A model generated the notes under the pieces. That model was given only the letters and a program-made list of their open reading frames with translations, made no database searches and was not told the origin of the DNA. Shown one piece after another: positions 38,688 to 48,410 of a stretch of DNA of 64,000 nucleotides (positions within the stretch are counted from its first letter, which is position 1; the number at the start of each line of letters is the position of its first letter). A program made the position numbers and the translations under genes. Where the stretch lies: the NCBI GenBank assembly GCA_020852965.1, contig JADYZV010000059.1, positions 1-64,000 on the forward strand, written 5' to 3'. Source of the stretch: Pirellulaceae bacterium (GTDB taxonomy: Bacteria; Planctomycetota; Planctomycetia; Pirellulales; Pirellulaceae).

Positions 38688-39578
38688 ATGGCACGATCGA
38701 ACATCGTCAATTTGGCACTCGTGCAGATGACCTGCACTGCCAACAAAGAAGCCAATGTCGACAAGGCGCTCGAGCGAGTTGCTGAGGCGGCCAAGGCGGG
38801 AGCTCATATTGTATGTTTACAAGAAGTTTTCAATACTCCCTACCCCTGCCAGAGCGAAGATCACGCGAATTTCGATTTGGCCGAGTCGATTCCGGGACCG
38901 ACCAGCCAGCGACTGCAACGAGCGGCTCGGCTGCACGGTGTAGTAGTGACTTGTTCGATTTTCGAGCGTCGCGCGCCGGGGCTCTACCACAATACGGCAC
39001 TCACCTTTGACGTCGACGGAGAGATGGTCGGATTCTATCGTAAGATGCACATCCCCGACGATCCGCTGTACTACGAAAAATTCTATTTCACCCCCGGCGA
39101 CTTGGGTTTCACGGTAGCGCGCACCAAATATGCCTGCTTGGGGGTTGGCGTGTGTTGGGATCAGTGGTATCCAGAAGCCGCCCGCTTGTTCGCCTTGCGT
39201 GGGGCGGAGATACTGCTCTATCCGACAGCGATTGGCTGGCTACCCGCTGAGCGCGACGAGTATGGCGAGACGCAGCATAGTTCGTGGGAGACCTCGATGC
39301 GCGGTCACGCCATCGCCAACGGTCTCTACGTGGGCGCTCCGAATCGAGTTGGCGTGGAAGGAGAGCTGCAGTTTTGGGGCGGTTCTTTTGTGGCCGACCC
39401 GAGCGGCAGCGTATTGCATCGCGCCAGCCACGACAGCGAAGAACTCGTGATCGTTCCCTGCGATTTGTCGCGTTTGGATGTCGTCCGCACCCACTGGCCT
39501 TTCCTGCGCGATCGGCGAATCGATGCCTACGCCGACCTCACCCAACGCTACTTGGATCATTCGACCTCTACGCACTAA
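38688..39578 (+). CDS. aguB: N-carbamoylputrescine amidase (carbon-nitrogen hydrolase)
   Basis: Hydrolyses N-carbamoylputrescine to putrescine, CO2 and ammonia. The nitrilase-fold triad is visible: Glu in LQEVFNTPYP, Lys in YRKMHIPDDP and Cys in GVGVCWDQWYPEAAR. The 296-residue length and motifs such as FTPGDLGF and HWPFLRDRRIDAY are typical of AguB. It lies 13 bases before aguA and 41 bases from the divergent bioD start. Confidence 0.93.
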   Translation: MARSNIVNLALVQMTCTANKEANVDKALERVAEAAKAGAHIVCLQEVFNTPYPCQSEDHANFDLAESIPGPTSQRLQRAARLHGVVVTCSIFERRAPGLYHNTALTFDVDGEMVGFYRKMHIPDDPLYYEKFYFTPGDLGFTVARTKYACLGVGVCWDQWYPEAARLFALRGAEILLYPTAIGWLPAERDEYGETQHSSWETSMRGHAIANGLYVGAPNRVGVEGELQFWGGSFVADPSGSVLHRASHDSEELVIVPCDLSRLDVVRTHWPFLRDRRIDAYADLTQRYLDHSTSTH

Positions 39579-39591
39579 AGACCAACGCTGC

Positions 39592-40647
39592 ATGAAACTC
39601 ACCAGTCCCCATATGTGGCCAGCCGAATGGGAGCATCAAGCTGCTACTTGGATCGCCTGGCCCCATAACCTCGATACTTGGCCAGGACGCTTCGAGTCCA
39701 TTCCGCCTGCCTTTGTCAAGTTTGCTGTCGCGCTCAGCCATTTCCAGAGTGTGCATGTCCTCACAGGGCCAGCCAACGCGCGGCCTAGCGCCGTAGCACT
39801 TTTGGGCAAGGACGCGTTGAGCAAGGCTGGGCAATTGGCGCAGTACCCGATCCAACTCCATGACATCGCGACCAATGACACTTGGATTCGCGACTACGGG
39901 CCGACCTTCGTGCGCCGCCGCGACGATGGTTCTTTGGTCGGCATCGACTGGAAGTATAACGCTTGGGGTGGCAAGTATCCGCCGTTTGGCGACGATGCCC
40001 TGGCTGCCGAATCGATCTGCCGCGTTGCCGGTTGCACGCGCAGCATGTCGTCGCTGTATTGCGAAGGTGGAGCGCTCGAAACGGATGGCCAAGGAACACT
40101 ACTCACGACTAGTAGTTGCCTGCTGAGCCCGACTCGCAATCCAGGTTGGACGCGCGAGATGGTCGAAACCGAACTCAAACGACAATTGGGGGTCGAAAAG
40201 ATTCTTTGGGTGGATGGCGGGGGGCTAATCGGTGACGATACCGATGGGCACATCGACCAGTTGGCGCGCTTTATAGCGCCGGGCGTTGTCGTTGTCGCAA
40301 CCAGTTCAGATGCCGGCGACCCCAACCGCGATGGCCTGGAAGCCAACCTACAGCAGCTTCGGCAGAGCGCGTCTGCAGATGGCGCTCCGCTTGCTGTCCA
40401 CGCGTTGCCTACGCCGCCGCCGCGCATTGTCGATGGCAAACGCGCCCCGGAAAGTTACTGCAATTTTCTCTTTGCCAACAACTGCTTGATCGTGCCAACG
40501 TTCCGCAATGAGACCACCGATCAAGCCGCGTTGAAGTTGCTCGGTCAATTATTGCCACAGCGCAAGCTGGTTCCGCTCGACGCCTACGACTTCATCTGGG
40601 GACTCGGCGCTTGGCACTGCGCATCGCAACAGCAACCGACAACCTAA
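39592..40647 (+). CDS. aguA: Agmatine deiminase
   Basis: Converts agmatine to N-carbamoylputrescine, the substrate of the neighbouring AguB. It is a 351-residue guanidino-modifying enzyme of the PAD_porph family. Motifs are WPAEWEHQAATWIAWPH, NDTWIRDYGPTFV, EGGALETDGQGT, TDGHIDQLARF and the catalytic Cys in GAWHCASQQQP near the C-terminus. The ATG at 39592 is chosen, since an earlier frame opening would overlap aguB by 100 bases. Together the pair gives a two-step route from agmatine to putrescine. Confidence 0.94.
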   Translation: MKLTSPHMWPAEWEHQAATWIAWPHNLDTWPGRFESIPPAFVKFAVALSHFQSVHVLTGPANARPSAVALLGKDALSKAGQLAQYPIQLHDIATNDTWIRDYGPTFVRRRDDGSLVGIDWKYNAWGGKYPPFGDDALAAESICRVAGCTRSMSSLYCEGGALETDGQGTLLTTSSCLLSPTRNPGWTREMVETELKRQLGVEKILWVDGGGLIGDDTDGHIDQLARFIAPGVVVVATSSDAGDPNRDGLEANLQQLRQSASADGAPLAVHALPTPPPRIVDGKRAPESYCNFLFANNCLIVPTFRNETTDQAALKLLGQLLPQRKLVPLDAYDFIWGLGAWHCASQQQPTT

Positions 40648-40752
40648 AATGTCTTTCGCGTTAACGTTGCAAGTGTGGTTGTACGATGAGGGTTCCGCCC
40701 GAATGTGCCTAGTGGTGTTCAGTGATACGGGCCGATTTGGACGTTATCTCAG

Positions 40753-40775
40753 GGGCTCGTAACCTCGTCCACTAT
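40753..40775 (-). repeat. Repeat family R1, single copy
   Basis: A copy in reverse orientation (CTCGTAACCTCGTCCACTAT), in the 236-base gap between the convergent aguA and DUF885 genes. That gap holds nothing else but the R3 pair. Confidence 0.8.
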
Positions 40776-40792
40776 CAGATCAGACCGTGACT

Positions 40793-40886
40793 TAGGCACC
40801 CACGCATAAGTTTATGCGCATATTTGGCCGCTTTGCCGTTAGCCAGGGTTCAATGATATGCCAGGTAACTTATGCGTGGGTGCTTA
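40793..40886. repeat. Repeat family R3, inverted pair over a stop codon
   Basis: TAGGCACCCACGCATAAGTT (40793-40812) pairs with the reverse complement at 40867-40886, with one mismatch. The second arm includes the stop codon of the DUF885 gene. With the single copy after the Uma2 gene (19672), all three sit at gene 3' ends. It may work as a bidirectional end-of-transcript hairpin. Confidence 0.7.
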
Positions 40887-42740
40887 CTCATCCGCAAAAC
40901 GCCAGACGGGCGCGGTGTCGCGCGTCAGTGGCTGGTCGGTCAGATAATTGCGCAGGACTTCAATCGGTATCGAGTGTTCGTGGAGCACCGCGTCGTGGAA
41001 TTGGCGATTGGTCATTTTTCCGCTCGAAACCAATTCGGTATGCAATCGTCGTAGTTGTAGTCCCCCCAGCATGTAGGCGGCTTGATAGAGTGGGCTGTAG
41101 CCACCCATGATCGAACGGCGAACCTCGGCGGCAGCGGCCGAACGTTCGTGGCCCACGCGCTGGACCAGGTAGTCGACGCACTCGTCGGGAGTCATCGTCC
41201 CCAGATGATAGCTGAGCGAAAAGATGATCCGCGCGCAGCGATGTCTACGCCAGAACAACATTCCGACACGATCTTGGCCGTTGCGTGCGAAATCGAGATC
41301 CCAGAGCTGCATTTCCCAGTACAAGGCCCAACCCTCCATCCAGAACGGAGTGGCAAACAACTCGCGGTAGGGGCGGTAGCGTGGCAGCATATAGTATTGT
41401 AGGTGGTGGCCTGGAATGAGTTCGTGATGGACGGTGGCTCTGGCAAAGTGTTCGTTGTTGCTGCGCATACTCATCAGTTTTTCGTCATGCGTCATCACGT
41501 TGGTTGGGAACGAAACGATGATCGTGTCGCCTCCGAGGAAGTATGGAGTGACGCGTTGTTGTTCGGGGCTCATCATGGCCATGGTCCAGCCGCTGGCGGC
41601 CAGAGGTGGAATGGTCACTAGATCGTGCGCTTCCAAAAAGCGAATTGCTTCCCAGGCCAAATCGCGGATCAGACGCGGCTGTTCGCCGGGCTGCACATGC
41701 CGGGCTTTGACCAACTCGACAGCTTTCTTCCAATCGTCGCCACAGCCAAGTTCTTCGGCAGCGGCTGCCATGTGCGTGTCGCACCAATCCATTTCGCGCT
41801 CGGCCAACGCGATCAACTCGGCGGGATCGTGAGCGATCCATTCATGTCGCAGTTCTAACGCGAGTCCTTCGCTGCCGATGGGTAGGCCGATGATCGTCTG
41901 TTGGTCGGCGTCGGGGACACCCACCATTCTCTCTCTTAGCGTCAAGCGGTGTTTCTCCAGCGCGCTGCTAAGGCGTTCCATCGGTTTGGCGACCCACCAA
42001 GTGTAGTTGGGATCGTAGCCCGAATAGAATCGATCGGCTTCCTTCAAACTGCGTTGCAGGTTTTCGAGCAGTTCGCAGGCGCGCAGAGCAGCAAGCTGCC
42101 GGCTAACCGCGTCTGACTCGTTGGTCGAAGAACTTGCCTGTTGTGCCTCATCTTTCGAGTCTATCTCATCGCTCGGGGCCGTTGCATCAGCCGGATCGGA
42201 CTGGTTTTCCAGAGGTAGGGCAACCGCAGCGGAGCCCAGCGCCACCTGGCGCGTGAGCTCCTCGATGGCAGCGGCGGTTCGGTCGAGCAGCGAGGCAACG
42301 GCGGCCGGATCGACGGTTTCGACGTCCTCGCGCTGTTTGAGGAATACCACCAAATCTGGAGCATACGGGAGAAACTCAGCCGCAGTAGCATCGCGCGCCG
42401 CATCGAGTTCGAGCTTGGCCAGTCGATATTCGAGCTCACGTGCGAGCAACAGATAGTCGGTCTGGCTGACTCGGTCGAGCTCGTCAAAATTGCGCTCGAC
42501 CAGCTTGCTTGACCACTGTCGCAGAGTCTCGCGAAGTATTTGCGTGGCTACGATGTCCAGCGGTACTCGATAGCGCTGATCTAACGTCTTAAGATCGGCG
42601 GAGAATTGTTCGATCCAATTCGATACGCGCTCGCCGGCTGAGTCGCTCTGGCCGACGGGTGCGTGCTGTAGATCCTCCGCCAACGCGATCATTTTTCCGC
42701 AATACAGAGCTGCGCAAAACAGAGCCGCGCTAAGCATCAT
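40884..42740 (-). CDS. DUF885 family metallopeptidase-like exported protein
   Basis: A 618-residue protein starting with a signal-like segment (MMLSAALFCAALYCGKMIALAED). The C-terminal half has the zinc site HHELIPGHHLQYY, the later EGWALYWE, and GGYSPLYQAAYMLGG, all typical of DUF885. Members are predicted metallocarboxypeptidases or similar; substrate unknown. An Ala/Asp/Ser-rich low-complexity stretch (about residues 180-215) separates the halves. The start at 42740 leaves 46 bases to the sigma factor gene upstream. The longer frame from 43037 would overlap that gene. Confidence 0.85.
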   Translation of the reverse strand: MMLSAALFCAALYCGKMIALAEDLQHAPVGQSDSAGERVSNWIEQFSADLKTLDQRYRVPLDIVATQILRETLRQWSSKLVERNFDELDRVSQTDYLLLARELEYRLAKLELDAARDATAAEFLPYAPDLVVFLKQREDVETVDPAAVASLLDRTAAAIEELTRQVALGSAAVALPLENQSDPADATAPSDEIDSKDEAQQASSSTNESDAVSRQLAALRACELLENLQRSLKEADRFYSGYDPNYTWWVAKPMERLSSALEKHRLTLRERMVGVPDADQQTIIGLPIGSEGLALELRHEWIAHDPAELIALAEREMDWCDTHMAAAAEELGCGDDWKKAVELVKARHVQPGEQPRLIRDLAWEAIRFLEAHDLVTIPPLAASGWTMAMMSPEQQRVTPYFLGGDTIIVSFPTNVMTHDEKLMSMRSNNEHFARATVHHELIPGHHLQYYMLPRYRPYRELFATPFWMEGWALYWEMQLWDLDFARNGQDRVGMLFWRRHRCARIIFSLSYHLGTMTPDECVDYLVQRVGHERSAAAAEVRRSIMGGYSPLYQAAYMLGGLQLRRLHTELVSSGKMTNRQFHDAVLHEHSIPIEVLRNYLTDQPLTRDTAPVWRFADE

Positions 42741-42786
42741 CGCACGGGCCGTTGTTACGCAAACTCCAATCGTAGGCGATAGGGAT

Positions 42787-43395
42787 TTACGAACGCAGTT
42801 CGCGCATGCGATCGCGGGCGCGCGACAGCAGAGGGCCGACGCTATTTTCCGGAATGCCGAAATGAATGCCAATGTCACTGTAGCTCCGGTTCTCAAGGTG
42901 GAACATGCGAATCGCCGTCGCCTCTTCACTGGGCATGCTGGCGAGCAGATGTTGTACCTCTTCCACGTTTTCAACATGCCACGCTTCGGGTGAGATGCCT
43001 GCGGTGGAAGAGAGCGCGGAGTGGGCCGCATCGACACGCGTGGTCAAGGGCGTTCCATTGGCATCCAATTCACTAGCCGCCTTACTTACGCGTCGCATTT
43101 TGGCCAGCGTGCGGACGGCAATGCGGCGGCTGATCACGACCAAGTAGGTTCCGAGCGAACTCTGACCTCGGAAGCGACGCAGTACCGCGTAGTCTTGGTC
43201 GACTAGGCCAAGCATAATTTCGGCAACAAGATCATCACGGATTTCGTCGGGCAGGCCACCCAAGCGCGCTTTGGAAGCCGAATTGACCACGTGCGAAATC
43301 AGAGGCAGGTAGCGGTCTACGAAACTATCCCACGCGCCTGGAGTACCGCTTAGGCAGCGAGCTAGCAAATCTCGATCTAGATCGGATAAGACCAC
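42787..43395 (-). CDS. ECF-type RNA polymerase sigma factor
   Basis: A 202-residue sigma-70 family protein with region 2 (GAWDSFVDRYLPLISHVV, then LRRFRGQSSLGTYLVVISRR) and region 4 (LENRSYSDIGIHFGIPENSVG, LLSRARDRMREL). A 40-residue linker rich in Ala/Ser separates them. No anti-sigma factor is obvious beside it. It is 46 bases from the DUF885 gene and probably co-transcribed with it. Confidence 0.9.
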   Translation of the reverse strand: MVLSDLDRDLLARCLSGTPGAWDSFVDRYLPLISHVVNSASKARLGGLPDEIRDDLVAEIMLGLVDQDYAVLRRFRGQSSLGTYLVVISRRIAVRTLAKMRRVSKAASELDANGTPLTTRVDAAHSALSSTAGISPEAWHVENVEEVQHLLASMPSEEATAIRMFHLENRSYSDIGIHFGIPENSVGPLLSRARDRMRELRS

Positions 43396-43849
43396 GGATA
43401 TTCTCGGTTTTAGAATAGAAACTTGGGCGGGGCACCCCGTCGACCGATCACCCTATGGTAGGTGGGGGGCGAGCAGACTTCAAGTAACTTTCCCCCTAGA
43501 ATTACTTACTAATTTCTATTCTCGGGGCCTGCCGGTACTCGCCGCCCCACATCGGCCTCTATAAAACTAGGCTACGGCAATCCAGGTTCCGGTAATCTCG
43601 GCTACAGTGGGGGTCTCACTGAATAGTTGCTGGGTCCTGGCCGATAGTAAGGATTGGTCCGCATAACTCCCAGGCGCATTGCGTGGGAGGGCTATTGATT
43701 GAATTAGCTGTTCGCTTGACACTTTATAGCGGCCCGCTTAACATCCGACCGACTTTTTGCGTAAAATCAAATACTGAGTCCTTGCCCGATGGGGGCGTGG
43801 GGCCCAAGCATCTCGCGGTTTACTTCAAGCTTTGAAAGGTTTCACTGAA
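43396..43849. other. Divergent intergenic region
   Basis: The 454 bases separate the sigma factor (minus) from the ferredoxin (plus). AGAATAGAAA at 43412-43421 is matched by its perfect reverse complement at 43513-43522, with GC-rich small stems between. A good vegetative promoter for the ferredoxin is listed separately. No gene was seen. Confidence 0.55.
43716..43744 (+). promoter_or_regulatory. Vegetative-type promoter before the ferredoxin gene
   Basis: TTGACA (43716-43721), a 17-base spacer and TAACAT (43739-43744). The -35 is perfect and the -10 matches four of six. The ferredoxin ATG is about 100 bases further on. Confidence 0.5.
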
Positions 43850-44128
43850 ATGACGCACGTCGTAGCTCAACCCTGCGTAGGCTGCCGATATACCGACTGT
43901 GTGGTCGTGTGCCCGGTCGAGTGCTTCTACGAAGGGGAGAAGATGTTGTACATCCACCCCGAGGAGTGTATTGACTGCGAAGCGTGTGTGCCGGAGTGCC
44001 CAGTCGAAGCGATTTTCCATGAAGACAATCTGCCCGAAGAGTGGAAAGAGTACACCGCTTTGAATGCTGAAATGTCTGAGAAGTGCGAAGTCATTACCGA
44101 GAAGAAGACTCCCTTAGTCGAAGAATAG
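43850..44128 (+). CDS. fdxA: Seven-iron type ferredoxin
   Basis: A 92-residue electron carrier. The first cluster region, [21 protein letters not shown], has the spacing of FdxA-type [3Fe-4S]/[4Fe-4S] ferredoxins. The second, [16 protein letters not shown], holds a [4Fe-4S] cluster. The C-terminal tail ([16 protein letters not shown]) is also typical of FdxA. The start is the ATG at 43850, with GAAAGG ten bases upstream. The redox partner is unknown. Confidence 0.92.
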   Translation: MTHVVAQPCVGCRYTDCVVVCPVECFYEGEKMLYIHPEECIDCEACVPECPVEAIFHEDNLPEEWKEYTALNAEMSEKCEVITEKKTPLVEE

Positions 44129-44230
44129 CGGCCTAGCGATGGTCGCGCTCTCGGTCAGCTGCTTTTCAGTCGATGATCGCTCGCTCGCTCGGTCAGCAGC
44201 TTACGTTTGTCGTCGATGAGGCGGGCGGTT

Positions 44231-45103
44231 ATGCAAGACGATCTAACCAGCGGTCGGTCCCAGTTGTGTATCATGCAGATTTCCGATCTGCATTTTGGTC
44301 CGCCGCTGGTACCTGATGTGGCGGAAGCAGCCTTGGCGAGCTGCTTTCGCTTGGCCCCCGATCTGCTCGTCGTCAGCGGCGATCTGACTCAGCGGGCGCG
44401 ACGCGAGCAATTTGAGGCGGCGCGCGATTACTTGCAGCGCTTTCCCTCGATTCCGCGACTGGTCATTCCCGGAAATCACGATGTGCCGCTATACGATGTG
44501 GCCAGGCGGCTATCCGATCCCCACCGCAACTATCGCGAGATCATCAGTCCCGCGTTGAACACGGTGCTCGAAGTCCCTGGAGCTGTATTGGTGGGACTCG
44601 ATTCCACCTCGCCTCGTTCGGCAATCAGCAATGGTCGTATCCACAGTTGGCAGCTCGAATTCTGCGCCCAAGCGTTTGCCAATGCGCCACAGGATGCCAC
44701 GCGGATCGTGGTTGCCCATCATCACTTCGCCCCAGCCCCCGACACGCTCCGAGACGCGCGCATGCCGCAGGCTCGGCGAGCGATAACCAAATTCACGGAG
44801 CTGGGGGTCGAGCTGATCATGGGGGGACATCTGCATCGCGCCTACATCGGCCATTCGCTCGATTTCTACCCTGGCGAGCATCGTGATCGAGGCATCATTA
44901 TAGCCCAGTCGGGGACGACCACATCGCGGCGTGGTCGCGGTCGCGAAACCGAGAAGAACTCGTTCAATTTGATCGAGCTAGCCGAGCGGACGGTTAAGAT
45001 CACTCACTATCTGTACTTCGATGCCCAACAGGGTTTTGTCGCCAACAGCCAACACTTTTTCCGCCGCTGGCGCCAGCCCAACGCGGATTCAGCCCATTCC
45101 TGA
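44231..45103 (+). CDS. Calcineurin-like metallophosphoesterase
   Basis: A 290-residue dinuclear metal phosphoesterase. Motifs in order are ISDLHFG, SGDLTQRAR, PGNHDVPLYD, VAHHHFAP and GGHLHRAYIG, the complete metal-binding set of the CpdA/Icc-like family. The substrate is not known; cyclic nucleotides or other phosphodiesters are possible. ATG 44231 has GAGGCGG upstream and is preferred to the TTG at 44207. The C-terminal region with SGTTTSRRGRGRETEKNSF is typical. Confidence 0.9.
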   Translation: MQDDLTSGRSQLCIMQISDLHFGPPLVPDVAEAALASCFRLAPDLLVVSGDLTQRARREQFEAARDYLQRFPSIPRLVIPGNHDVPLYDVARRLSDPHRNYREIISPALNTVLEVPGAVLVGLDSTSPRSAISNGRIHSWQLEFCAQAFANAPQDATRIVVAHHHFAPAPDTLRDARMPQARRAITKFTELGVELIMGGHLHRAYIGHSLDFYPGEHRDRGIIIAQSGTTTSRRGRGRETEKNSFNLIELAERTVKITHYLYFDAQQGFVANSQHFFRRWRQPNADSAHS

Positions 45104-45263
45104 GCGAAACACGCATCCAAGACTTGCTCGCTCTCGCGGCGGCTACCGATCGGCACGAGCTGTTGTTAGAATTGCTTTACGGCTCCCCACGTTTGACACG
45201 CAAACGACTGAGTATCGCAGTCGACGAGGCCCGCGAGTCCGTTGGATTCGGTGCGCGTCAGTC

Positions 45264-45288
45264 AGGGACTCGTAACCTCGTCCACTAC
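45264..45288 (-). repeat. Repeat family R1, single copy
   Basis: Reverse-orientation copy between the phosphoesterase and the aminotransferase. The open frame from about 45100 to 45260 (RIQDLLALAAATDRHELLLE) looks coding-like but lacks a start and runs into the repeat. Confidence 0.8.
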
Positions 45289-45295
45289 ATTAGCA

Positions 45296-45337
45296 CCAAG
45301 AACCAAGAACCAAGAACTAAGAACTAAGAACTAAGAA
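45296..45337 (+). repeat. Heptanucleotide tandem repeat
   Basis: Three CCAAGAA units followed by three CTAAGAA units, directly before the aminotransferase gene (ATG at 45362). It could affect leader length or expression by slippage. No function is shown. Confidence 0.9.
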
Positions 45338-45361
45338 CCAACGAAAAACCTGGACCCACTC

Positions 45362-46555
45362 ATGACACAAACCTTCGGTGCCCTCAACCCTACCCAACGC
45401 GTTTTGCTGGGACCTGGACCGAGCGACGTATCGGCACGCATTCTGCGTGCCTTGGCCGCCCCGACGCTCGGCCATCTCGATCCAGAATACTTGACGATCA
45501 TGGACGAAACGCGGCAGATGCTGCGGCAGGTTTTTCAGACGAAGAACGAGATGACCATCGCCATTTCGGGGACTGGCAGCGCCGGGATGGAGGCCTGCGT
45601 GTGCAATCTCATCGAGCCGGGCGACGAGATGATCGTCTGCGTCAATGGTGTCTTTGGTGGTCGCATGAAGGATGTCGCTCAGCGTTACGGAGCGATCGTC
45701 CACACCATCGAAGCGGAGTGGGGACGTGGAATCGATCCGCAGCAAGTCGCCGAGGCATTCAAGCAACATCCGCGCACCAAAGTTTTTGGCATAGTCCATG
45801 CGGAAACGAGCACTGGCGAGCAACAGCCGCTCGAAGAGATCTCGCAGCTCGTTCACGATAGTGGCGCTTTGTTGTTGGTCGACGCGGTGACGAGCTTGGG
45901 AGGAATCGACATTCCCATCGACGGCTTGCAGATCGACGCGTGCTACAGTGGAACACAAAAATGTCTCGGCTGCCCACCGGGACTGGCACCAGTTACCTTT
46001 TCGCCGCGCGCCTTGGAGGCCCTCGACCAGCGCAAGTCGAAAGTCACGAGCTGGTATTTGGATGTGACCATGCTCCGCAATTATTGGGGGAGCGATCGAG
46101 TCTACCACCACACCGCACCGATCAACATGACTTATGCCTTGCGCGAAGCATTGCAGATCGTACTGGAGGAAGGGCTCGCAGCACGCATCGCACGACATCA
46201 ACGCAATCACCGCATGCTGCGCGCCGGACTGGAGGCGATGGGGCTGGCCTATGTCCCTCAGCATTCGCTTACCACGCTCAACGCAGTCCATGTTCCCGAA
46301 GGTGTCGATGATCTCGCTGTGCGCAATCGTTTGTTGCAAGACTACAATATTGAAATCGGTGCCGGCCTAGGCCCTTTCAAGGGGACGGCGTGGCGCGTAG
46401 GCCTGATGGGCTCGAGCAGCACCGAACAGAATGTAATGCTTTTCCTTGCTGCGCTCGACAATATCTTGCGCGACGGTGGACTAGGCATTGAAGCGGGGGC
46501 TGGGCTAGCGGCGGCTAATGCCGCTGCCAACGAATCCGAGGTGGCAACCGCCTAG
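45362..46555 (+). CDS. Class V aminotransferase, serine/alanine-glyoxylate type
   Basis: A PLP enzyme of 397 residues that most likely converts glyoxylate to glycine using alanine or serine. It opens with the family motif [15 protein letters not shown]. The PLP lysine is in [17 protein letters not shown], and [11 protein letters not shown] and the C-terminal [10 protein letters not shown] also fit. The GlcD-like glycolate oxidase gene follows in the same direction, which fits a glycolate-to-glycine path. The donor specificity is not certain. Confidence 0.9.
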   Translation: MTQTFGALNPTQRVLLGPGPSDVSARILRALAAPTLGHLDPEYLTIMDETRQMLRQVFQTKNEMTIAISGTGSAGMEACVCNLIEPGDEMIVCVNGVFGGRMKDVAQRYGAIVHTIEAEWGRGIDPQQVAEAFKQHPRTKVFGIVHAETSTGEQQPLEEISQLVHDSGALLLVDAVTSLGGIDIPIDGLQIDACYSGTQKCLGCPPGLAPVTFSPRALEALDQRKSKVTSWYLDVTMLRNYWGSDRVYHHTAPINMTYALREALQIVLEEGLAARIARHQRNHRMLRAGLEAMGLAYVPQHSLTTLNAVHVPEGVDDLAVRNRLLQDYNIEIGAGLGPFKGTAWRVGLMGSSSTEQNVMLFLAALDNILRDGGLGIEAGAGLAAANAAANESEVATA

Positions 46556-46581
46556 CGATTCATCCATAGTTTCCAAGTTGA

Positions 46582-46653
46582 AAAATGACAAATGCAAAAT
46601 AGAAAATGCAAAATGAGAAGAGTCGATATTTTGCATTTTTTAATTGTCATTTT
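46582..46653. terminator. AT-rich two-stem hairpin
   Basis: AAAATGACAA (46582-46591) pairs with TTGTCATTTT (46644-46653), and AAAATGCAAAAT (46603-46614) with ATTTTGCATTTT (46628-46639). The A+T content contrasts sharply with the GC-rich surroundings. It lies 27 bases after the aminotransferase stop and may terminate transcription, or be a small mobile palindrome. Confidence 0.55.
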
Positions 46654-46755
46654 GCAATCATTGGGCTCCGATGCAGTTTAGGGCGAGCCGCTTATGGACA
46701 GCCCGAGCGCCGCTGGGCACTTAAGATTTGAACGATAGATCGCATAGCAATCAGT

Positions 46756-48237
46756 ATGACACCCGCACCCGCACCCGCACCTCACGAACTCAGCCACAAT
46801 CACCGCCTGCGCGACTTGCAGCAGCTTCTACCAGCCGATCGTTGGGAGTCGAGCGCGAGCGCATTGGCAGCTTTTCAAAGCGACGGCCTGACCGCCTTTG
46901 CCGTGCAGCCATTGGCTATAGTGACTCCGCAAACGGTCGACGAAGTGGTACAAGTGGTGCGTTGGTGCCATCAGCACAAGGTCCCCTTTGTAGCGCGTGG
47001 TAGCGGCACGAGTCTATCGGGCGGTTCATTACCGCATGCGGATGGTATTGTCATCGCACTCAATCGGCTCAACCGTATCGTGCGGCTTGATCTGCCCAAC
47101 CGCTTGGCGGTGGTTGAACCGGGCGTGATCAATTCGAAGCTCACCGCAGCCGTCGAGCATGCGGGGCTGTATTATGCTCCCGATCCGAGCAGCCAGCAGG
47201 TGTGTACCATCGGCGGCAATATTGCTTTCAATTCGGGTGGGGCGCATTGCTTAAAGTACGGCATGACAAGCAATCACATTCTAGCCATGAAGGTGGTTTT
47301 GGCAGATGGCGCAGTCATCGAGGTGGGTTGCGAGGGGGGAGAGCAAATTGGCCCAGACGTACTCGGTTTGATGGTCGGCAGCGAAGGGCTATTGGGAATC
47401 GCGGTAGAAATCACGGTAAAACTACTTCCGAAGCCAGAAAGTTTTCATACGGTCTTGGCCGGCTATGGCGATCTACAGACGGCGGGTGCTGCGGTGGCCA
47501 AGATCATCGGTAGTGGTTTGTTGCCTGCTGCCATGGAGATCATGGATCGGCTGAGCATGCAAGCCGCTACGGCAGCCGTCGGTGCCAAGTATCCGGCCAA
47601 CGCCGAAGCGGTGCTGATCGTCGAGCTCGATGGTAGTTGTGAGGCGGTTGCCGCCGAGCGCGGCCTGCTCGATCAACTGCTCGAAGAAAGCGGTGCCAGC
47701 CAAGTGATTGTGGCGGCGAGTGCCGCCGAGCGAGCCAAAATCTGGAAGGGCCGCAAGAGTGTCTTTTCCGCCGTCGGTCGGCTTAGTCCCGACTTTATCG
47801 TACAAGACGGAGTCGTGCCGCGCAGCAAACTCGGCTTTGCCCTGACACAGATCGAACAACTCAGCCAAGAAGCTGGTATCAAGGTTGCCAACGTATTTCA
47901 CGCGGGCGACGGGAATTTGCATCCGCTAATCATGTTCGATGGCCGTCAGCCGGGCGAATTGCATCGCGCTGAAGAACTGGCTGCGCGCATCGTGCAGGTC
48001 TGCATCGACCTCGGCGGTTCGATCACCGGCGAGCATGGTGTCGGAATGGAGAAGCGGCAATTCCTCTCGGGCATGTTCTCCGATGACTCGATCCACTGCA
48101 TGCGTCGTATTCGCCTCGCCTGCGATCCGCATGAGGTCGCGAATCGCGGCAAGATGTTCCCCGATGCCGAGGCGCCAGCCCTGTCGATGTACGGACTGCA
48201 TCCACTTGAAAAACAAGGGGTCATCAGCCGCATGTAG
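46756..48237 (+). CDS. glcD: FAD-linked glycolate/lactate oxidase, GlcD-like
   Basis: A flavoprotein of 493 residues that oxidises glycolate (or D-lactate) to the 2-oxoacid. The FAD-binding PCMH domain is at about 60-240 ([33 protein letters not shown]). The C-terminal cap has [29 protein letters not shown] and a final FPD. GlcE/GlcF subunits are not in the window. The start is followed by a hexamer repeat coding Ala-Pro (PAPAPAP). Confidence 0.88.
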   Translation: MTPAPAPAPHELSHNHRLRDLQQLLPADRWESSASALAAFQSDGLTAFAVQPLAIVTPQTVDEVVQVVRWCHQHKVPFVARGSGTSLSGGSLPHADGIVIALNRLNRIVRLDLPNRLAVVEPGVINSKLTAAVEHAGLYYAPDPSSQQVCTIGGNIAFNSGGAHCLKYGMTSNHILAMKVVLADGAVIEVGCEGGEQIGPDVLGLMVGSEGLLGIAVEITVKLLPKPESFHTVLAGYGDLQTAGAAVAKIIGSGLLPAAMEIMDRLSMQAATAAVGAKYPANAEAVLIVELDGSCEAVAAERGLLDQLLEESGASQVIVAASAAERAKIWKGRKSVFSAVGRLSPDFIVQDGVVPRSKLGFALTQIEQLSQEAGIKVANVFHAGDGNLHPLIMFDGRQPGELHRAEELAARIVQVCIDLGGSITGEHGVGMEKRQFLSGMFSDDSIHCMRRIRLACDPHEVANRGKMFPDAEAPALSMYGLHPLEKQGVISRM

Positions 48238-48410
48238 TCGCCCCACCAGCCCCACGTTCGATCTACCGGCATGAGCCAAAGTTTTGTAAGTACGTAAGTA
48301 GCGGCCCCACGCCAGCTTGTCTGGCATGAGCCAAAGTCTTGATGGTAGATGCGACCGTTCGACTGCACGAAGCGGATGGATGGGGGCCGAAGCTGGCTAG
48401 CTACAAAACT

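Noticed and set aside
45100-45260. Small gene after the metallophosphoesterase
   Set aside because: The frame looks coding-like but has no ATG, and it runs into an R1 repeat and a heptamer repeat.
45317-46339. 340-residue open frame on the minus strand
   Set aside because: It is antisense to the aminotransferase gene, which has clear family motifs; the reverse frame has none.
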